Source: Pseudomonas sichuanensis (GTDB lineage Bacteria; Pseudomonadota; Gammaproteobacteria; Pseudomonadales; Pseudomonadaceae). Taken from it: DNA of 64,000 nt. Below, piece by piece: positions 59,892 to 64,000 of the stretch. Position numbers and translations under genes: made by a program. Numbering within the stretch: position 1 is the first letter of the stretch; each line of letters starts with the position of its first letter. The stretch is from contig NZ_QKVM01000032.1 of NCBI RefSeq assembly GCF_003231305.1, forward strand, positions 1 to 64,000, in the 5' to 3' direction. The notes below the pieces were generated by a model. That model had not been told where the DNA came from, made no database searches, and saw only the letters and a program-made list of their open reading frames with translations.

Positions 59892-60944
59892 ATGTACAAC
59901 GCCATCGGCTACGCCGCCCAGACCCCTAGCAGCCCCCTGGCTCCCATGACCTTCCAGCGCCGCAGCCCGCGCGCCGATGATGTTGCCATCGAAATCCTCT
60001 ACTGCGGCGTGTGCCACTCCGATATTCACCAGGCGCGCAACGAGTGGGGCATTGCCGTGTACCCGCTGATGCCGGGCCACGAGATCGTTGGCCGGGTCAC
60101 GGCGGTGGGCGAAAAAGTCAGTCGCTATCAGGTCGGTGACCTGGTCGGCGTGGGCTGCATGGTCGACTCCTGTCGCTACTGCGAGGCCTGCCGTCAGGAC
60201 GTCGAGCAATACTGCCTGCAAGGCCCGACCATGACCTACGCCACCCCCGATCGGGTGGACGGCAGCAACACCATGGGCGGCTACTCCAACAGCATCGTGG
60301 TCAGCGAACACTTCGTGCTGCGCATCCCCCAGGGCCTGGACCTGGCCAGTGCAGCGCCGATTCTGTGCGCTGGCATCACCACCTACTCGCCACTCAAGCA
60401 CCATGGCGTCGGCCCAGGCCACAAGGTCGGCGTGCTGGGCATGGGCGGCCTGGGCCACATGGGCATCAAGTTCGCCAAGGCGCTGGGCGCCGAAGTGACC
60501 CTGTTCACCCGCTCGGCGAGCAAGGCCGAAGAAGCCCGCCGCCAGGGCGCCGACCATGTGATCGTCTCCACCGATGCCGAACAGATGCGCGCCGCTGCCG
60601 GGCGTTTCGACTTCCTGCTCGACACCATTCCGGTGCAGCATGACCTCAACCCCTACCTGGAAACCCTGGCGTTCGGTGGCGTGCATATTCTGGTCGGGCT
60701 GATCGAGCCGGTCGATCCGCCGGTGCATGCCGCCAACCTGGTGATGAAGCGCCGGGTGCTGGCCGGGTCGTTGATTGGCGGGATCGCCGAGACTCAGGAG
60801 GTACTGGATTTCTGTGCAGAGCACGGGATCAGCTGTGATATCGAGATGCTCGATATCCGAAACATCAACCAGGCGTATGAGCGGATGATCGTCGGGGATG
60901 TGAAGTATCGGTTCGTGATCGACATGGCGACTTTGCAGGCCTGA
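59892..60944 (+). CDS. Zinc-dependent alcohol dehydrogenase / aldehyde reductase, YahK-like
   Basis: This 350-residue medium-chain dehydrogenase has catalytic zinc ligands in CGVCHSDIHQARNEWG and GHE, structural zinc cysteines in CMVDSCRYCEACRQDVEQYC, and the nucleotide site VLGMGGLGHMGIKFAKALGAEV. It matches the NADPH-dependent YahK/CAD-like aldehyde reductases that detoxify broad-range aldehydes. GAGGTG precedes the ATG at 59892. Likely controlled by the divergent YqhC-like regulator. Confidence 0.93.
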   Translation: MYNAIGYAAQTPSSPLAPMTFQRRSPRADDVAIEILYCGVCHSDIHQARNEWGIAVYPLMPGHEIVGRVTAVGEKVSRYQVGDLVGVGCMVDSCRYCEACRQDVEQYCLQGPTMTYATPDRVDGSNTMGGYSNSIVVSEHFVLRIPQGLDLASAAPILCAGITTYSPLKHHGVGPGHKVGVLGMGGLGHMGIKFAKALGAEVTLFTRSASKAEEARRQGADHVIVSTDAEQMRAAAGRFDFLLDTIPVQHDLNPYLETLAFGGVHILVGLIEPVDPPVHAANLVMKRRVLAGSLIGGIAETQEVLDFCAEHGISCDIEMLDIRNINQAYERMIVGDVKYRFVIDMATLQA

Positions 60945-60950
60945 TCGAAT

Positions 60951-61010
60951 CGCGGGGCAAGCCCGCTCCCACGCCAGCACTGGTGGTCGTGGGAGCGGGC
61001 TTGCCCCGCG
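60951..61010. repeat. Inverted REP pair
   Basis: REP cores at 60951-60973 and 60988-61010 are in opposite orientation with a 14-base gap and can fold into one hairpin just after the alcohol dehydrogenase stop. It probably also marks the end of that transcript. Confidence 0.75.
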
Positions 61011-61177
61011 AATGCGTTGTTGCGTCTTGCCATGGCGGCGCCCTGTGGTTGTGACGCCTGGCCTTGATGCGTACCATGCCCGGCATCCTTCCAATAACAA
61101 CACGTGCGTCAACGGCCCTGATCCCCGGCTGCCGACGCGCGCCCTGTTGCCTTGCCCGCGGAGAAACACCCCCTCAC

Positions 61178-62380
61178 ATGAATGGCCCCGTACCTACCAC
61201 AATGCCGCCCACCGCCGGCACCGGCAGCTGGCTGAGCGTCATCGCCCTGGCGCTGGCGGCGTTCATCTTCAACACCACCGAGTTTGTCCCGGTGGCGCTG
61301 CTCAGCGACATCGGCCGCAGCTTTGACATGACCACCGCGCAGGTCGGCCTGATGCTGACCATCTACGCCTGGGTGGTGGCGCTGGCCTCGCTGCCGATGA
61401 TGCTGATGACCCGCAACATCGAGCGCCGCCGCCTGCTGTTGCTGGTGTTCCTGGTGTTCATCGTCAGCCATGTGCTGTCGTGGCAGGCGCAAAGCTTCGC
61501 CATGCTGCTGGTCAGCCGCATCGGCATCGCCCTGGCCCACGCGGTGTTCTGGGCGATCACCGCGTCGCTGGCGGTGCGGGTGGCGCCGCCGGGGCAACAG
61601 GCCAAGGCCCTCGGGCTGCTGGCCACCGGCACCACCCTGGCCATGGTCATGGGCATTCCGCTGGGGCGGGTGGTGGGTGAGGCGCTGGGCTGGCGGGTGA
61701 CCTTCCTGGGCATCGCCGGGGTGGCGCTGGCGACCATGCTCTGCCTGATGAAATCGCTGCCGCTGCTGCCCAGCCAGAACTCGGGCTCGCTGCGCAGCCT
61801 GCCGATCCTGTTCAAGCGCCCGGCGCTGGTGATCACCTATGTGTTGGTGACGCTGGTGATCACCGCGCAGTTCACGGCCTATAGCTACATCGAACCCTTC
61901 GCCCTGCACGTGGCGCAGATCGGCGGCGAGCGCACCACGCTGCTGTTGTTGCTGTTCGGTGGCGCGGGCGTGTTCGGTTCGCTGCTGTTCAGCCGCTACA
62001 GCGATCGCTTCCCCCATGGTTTCCTGGTCGGTTCGATCGGTGCGCTGGCGGCGTGCCTGCTGTTGCTGTTGCCGCTGTCGGGCAACTTCTACCTGTTCGC
62101 CGGCCTGAGCATGGTCTGGGGCATCGCGATCTTGAGCTTCAGCCTGTCGCTGCAATCCAAGACCCTCAAGCTCGCCTCGGACGCCACCGATGTGGCCATG
62201 GCGCTGTTCTCGGGCATCTACAACATCGGCATCGGCGGTGGTGCGCTGCTGGGCAGTATCGTCAGCAGCCAGACGGGTGTGGCGAACATCGGCATGGTCG
62301 GCGGGGGCGTGGCGGTGGTCGGGCTGCTGCTGGCGGCGGCCAGCACCCGGCGATTCCGTGAGGCGCTGGGCGGGGCTTAG
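61178..62380 (+). CDS. sotB: MFS sugar/drug exporter, SotB-like
   Basis: This 400-residue exporter has twelve likely membrane segments and closely follows E. coli SotB: ALAAFIFNTTEFVPVALLSDIGRSFDMTTAQVGLMLTIYAWVVALASLPMMLMTRNIERR, then FAMLLVSRIGIALAHAVFWAITASLAVRVAPPG. SotB exports arabinose and isopropyl-thiogalactoside. The ATG at 61178 gives the standard length. Its stop overlaps the end of the opposite cupin gene by four bases. Confidence 0.92.
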   Translation: MNGPVPTTMPPTAGTGSWLSVIALALAAFIFNTTEFVPVALLSDIGRSFDMTTAQVGLMLTIYAWVVALASLPMMLMTRNIERRRLLLLVFLVFIVSHVLSWQAQSFAMLLVSRIGIALAHAVFWAITASLAVRVAPPGQQAKALGLLATGTTLAMVMGIPLGRVVGEALGWRVTFLGIAGVALATMLCLMKSLPLLPSQNSGSLRSLPILFKRPALVITYVLVTLVITAQFTAYSYIEPFALHVAQIGGERTTLLLLLFGGAGVFGSLLFSRYSDRFPHGFLVGSIGALAACLLLLLPLSGNFYLFAGLSMVWGIAILSFSLSLQSKTLKLASDATDVAMALFSGIYNIGIGGGALLGSIVSSQTGVANIGMVGGGVAVVGLLLAAASTRRFREALGGA

Positions 62381-63015
62381 CCCCCCAGGTTCAGCGCGGC
62401 CTCTTTCAGCCAGACCCGCGCGCCCTCGCTGCCGGCCTTGAGCTCGATGGCCTGCCCCGCCGGCAGGCGCATCCAGCTCCAGGTCGGCAAGCTGCCCGCC
62501 GCGCCGTGCAAGCGGCCGGCCAGTACCAGCAGCTCCAGCCCACGGCCACTGTCCCAGCGGCATGTGCCAGTGGGCTGCAGCACCTCCAGCCAGACCCGTT
62601 CATGGTCATTTTCGAACAGCGTTCCGCCCTGCGCAGGTAACTGCATCACCAGCGCCTGGCGATCCTGCGGATGGAACTGGCGCAGGCGCACGAAGATCAC
62701 ACAGCCCTCGCTGGCGCCCGGGGCATGGGCGCTGCCCGGTGGATTGCGCACGTAGCTGCCGACCGGGTAACGGCCGTGCTCATCCTCGAACACCCCTTCC
62801 AGTACCACGAACTCCTCGCCGGCACCGTGCACATGGGCACTGAAACGGCTGCCCGGCGCATAGCGCACCAGCGAGGTGGCCCGCGCCTGCTCGCCGCCGA
62901 CCCGGTACAGCATGCGCCGCTCGACGCCGGGCAGCGGGCTGGGCTGCCAGGGCAATGCGGCGCCGTGCGCGGTCACGGGGCGGGACAGGTCGGCGTTCAG
63001 TTGCAGGTCGTGCAT
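62377..63015 (-). CDS. ChrR-like cupin protein
   Basis: This 212-residue protein has a cupin of the anti-ECFsigma ChrR type: TSLVRYAPGSRFSAHVHGAGEEFVVLEGVFEDEHGRYPVGSYVRNPPGSAH, with the metal-binding H..H.....E motif, then a second, weaker cupin-like half. No sigma factor gene is nearby, so it may act as an enzyme or sensor alone. It is preceded by a small membrane protein gene on the same strand, 11 bases away. Confidence 0.85.
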   Translation of the reverse strand: MHDLQLNADLSRPVTAHGAALPWQPSPLPGVERRMLYRVGGEQARATSLVRYAPGSRFSAHVHGAGEEFVVLEGVFEDEHGRYPVGSYVRNPPGSAHAPGASEGCVIFVRLRQFHPQDRQALVMQLPAQGGTLFENDHERVWLEVLQPTGTCRWDSGRGLELLVLAGRLHGAAGSLPTWSWMRLPAGQAIELKAGSEGARVWLKEAALNLGG

Positions 63016-63026
63016 GCTGGCTCCAG

Positions 63027-63182
63027 TCAGCGCAGGAAGGGGTTGCGCAGGCGCACCCAGACGATCGCCGGCAGGGCCATCAGCAACCATTTGAGGTAGC
63101 GGTTCACGTCGTACTGTTCGCAGGCCACGCCGATGACGGTGCACACCACCACCACCGCGAGGAACTCGATCATCTTGTGCAT
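63027..63182 (-). CDS. Small membrane protein, 51 residues
   Basis: From an ATG at 63182 behind GGAAAG, the frame encodes MHKMIEFLAVVVVCTVIGVACEQYDVNRYLKWLLMALPAIVW with two hydrophobic segments and a basic end. It sits 11 bases before the cupin gene and probably shares its transcript. Function unknown. The gap 63183-63338 holds the divergent promoters of this gene and of the GFA-family gene. Confidence 0.65.
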   Translation of the reverse strand: MHKMIEFLAVVVVCTVIGVACEQYDVNRYLKWLLMALPAIVWVRLRNPFLR

Positions 63183-63338
63183 CGGTTGCTTTCCATCATT
63201 GGTGCAAAGGAGGGCGCGCACTTTACCAGTTGGCAGGCCAGCATAGCGCCGTTGCATTTCGCCGTAACATTTTCGCGCTTTACAGTTGAGCGTGCCCAGC
63301 TACCGTCCTGGCATTTTCATCAGCCAAGGACGCGCCCC

Positions 63339-63728
63339 ATGCCTACTCACAACGGCGGCTGCCTGTGCGGCCGTATCCGCTTCAGCGCTCGCGGTACGCC
63401 GCGGTTTCCCCACACCTGTTCCTGCCATCTGTGCCAGCGCCATTCCGGCAGCCTTACCCTGTGCTGGGTGGAATTCGACAAGGCCGACGTGTCGTGGACC
63501 GGGGAGGGCGGGGCGCCGAGCCTGTATCGCTCATCCGAAGGCGCCAGCCGCGCCTTCTGCCCGACCTGCGGCAGCTCCCTCGGGGCCATCGACGATGCGC
63601 CTACGGTGGCCTTGCTGCTGGGCTGTTTTGACGCGAAAGGGGCCGATACCTTTCGGCCGACCACACATTCGTTCAGCACCTCGCGGCCACGTTGGTGGAC
63701 GCCCGGCGTTCGCACTGACACCCTGTGA
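63339..63728 (+). CDS. GFA/CENP-V-family zinc protein
   Basis: This 129-residue protein has the glutathione-dependent formaldehyde-activating (GFA) fold with zinc cysteines in GGCLCGRIRF (C8, C10), CSCHLCQRHSG (C27, C29, C32) and FCPTCGSSLG. Most family members are not proven formaldehyde enzymes and may simply bind glutathione adducts. The ATG at 63339 gives the canonical length. Confidence 0.88.
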   Translation: MPTHNGGCLCGRIRFSARGTPRFPHTCSCHLCQRHSGSLTLCWVEFDKADVSWTGEGGAPSLYRSSEGASRAFCPTCGSSLGAIDDAPTVALLLGCFDAKGADTFRPTTHSFSTSRPRWWTPGVRTDTL

Positions 63729-63764
63729 GCGGCCAGCCCAACCAACACGTCATGGAAGATCGCA

Positions 63765-64000
63765 ATGCTCAAGCGCAACAGCCTGGTCCCCGAACTGATC
63801 GTCAGCGACCTCGAGGCCAGCCTAGGTTTCTGGGTTTCACTGCTGGGGTTCGACATCGCCTATCAACGCCCGGAACAGCGTTTCGCCTACCTGGACCTGA
63901 CCGGGTCGCAGGTCATGCTCGAACAGCTCGACCCCGATGACAACTGGCTTACCGGCCCGATGGAGAAACCCCTGGGGCGGGGCATGCACCTGCAGATCGA
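63765..64000 (+). CDS. VOC/bleomycin-resistance-family protein, 3' end cut by window
   Basis: The open frame from the ATG at 63765 (GGAAGA upstream) runs off the window after 78 codons. It begins NSLVPELIVSDLEASLGFWVSLLGFDIAYQRPEQRFAYLDLTGSQVMLEQ, the vicinal-oxygen-chelate pattern of bleomycin-resistance and glyoxalase-like proteins. It probably binds or modifies a small molecule. It is not a shadow frame: the reading is free of stops and the start is well placed behind the GFA gene. Confidence 0.82.
   Translation, partial: MLKRNSLVPELIVSDLEASLGFWVSLLGFDIAYQRPEQRFAYLDLTGSQVMLEQLDPDDNWLTGPMEKPLGRGMHLQI

Noticed and set aside
62955..63338. Longer N terminus for the GFA-family protein
   Set aside because: The frame is open upstream, but the ATG at 63339 gives the family's normal start just before the first zinc cysteines.
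1..64000. CRISPR arrays, insertion sequences, rRNA, prophage genes
   Set aside because: None was seen: the repeats are REP-type palindromes and short tandems, and no transposase, integrase or phage structural gene was found.

Overview
The window is a GC-rich, gene-dense bacterial chromosome segment that looks like the Pseudomonas putida group. The evidence is the reductive pyrimidine (pyd) gene order at the left end, the P. putida-type REP palindromes (core GGGCAAGCCCGCTCCCAC) scattered through it, and many Pseudomonas-type transport, polyamine and efflux genes. All identifications are by eye and from memory of protein families; no search was run.

Layout. 1-7.9 kb: reductive pyrimidine degradation: a carbamoylase and an NCS1 importer, divergent from dihydropyrimidinase and the two dihydropyrimidine dehydrogenase subunits. 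8.2-16.2 kb: regulators (LysR, two TetR, AraC), an MFS and a LysE exporter, and a sugar isomerase/hydrolase pair with a strong TetR-type operator. 16.3-25.2 kb: DUF3300 and DUF2950 envelope proteins, then a tightly coupled operon of a CPA2 antiporter, an AI-2E-type permease and a tripartite efflux pump. 25.2-35 kb: a nucleotidyltransferase remnant, a small lipoprotein, a TonB siderophore receptor, a composite repeat region, NhaB, a dienoyl-CoA isomerase-like crotonase, a frameshifted nudC and a TSUP permease. 35.3-44.3 kb: polyamine/agmatine catabolism (PuuA, PuuR-like, two PuuB-like oxidases, AguA, a PotF-like binding protein). 44.5-51 kb: two identical tRNA-Val(GAC) genes flanking an RpiR-controlled polar amino acid ABC transporter with an AstE/AspA-type deacylase, plus an HvfA-like protein with four EGKCG motifs and two EF-hands.

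51.1-58.8 kb is the most unusual part: a nine-gene, one-strand cluster encoding an alpha/beta hydrolase, two hotdog thioesterases, a membrane fatty-acid desaturase, a stand-alone acyl carrier protein, a short CFA-synthase-like methyltransferase, a cytochrome P450, a type II thioesterase and a fatty acyl-AMP ligase. It has no ketosynthase, so it reads as a line that loads an existing fatty acid onto a dedicated ACP, desaturates it, adds a one-carbon unit, oxidises it and releases it. I do not recognise it as a described pathway. The right end holds an AraC/alcohol dehydrogenase pair, a SotB-like exporter, a cupin gene with a small membrane protein, a GFA-family protein and a VOC protein cut by the window edge.

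Two genes look broken: nudC (one extra base) and a nucleotidyltransferase remnant with an apparent internal deletion.
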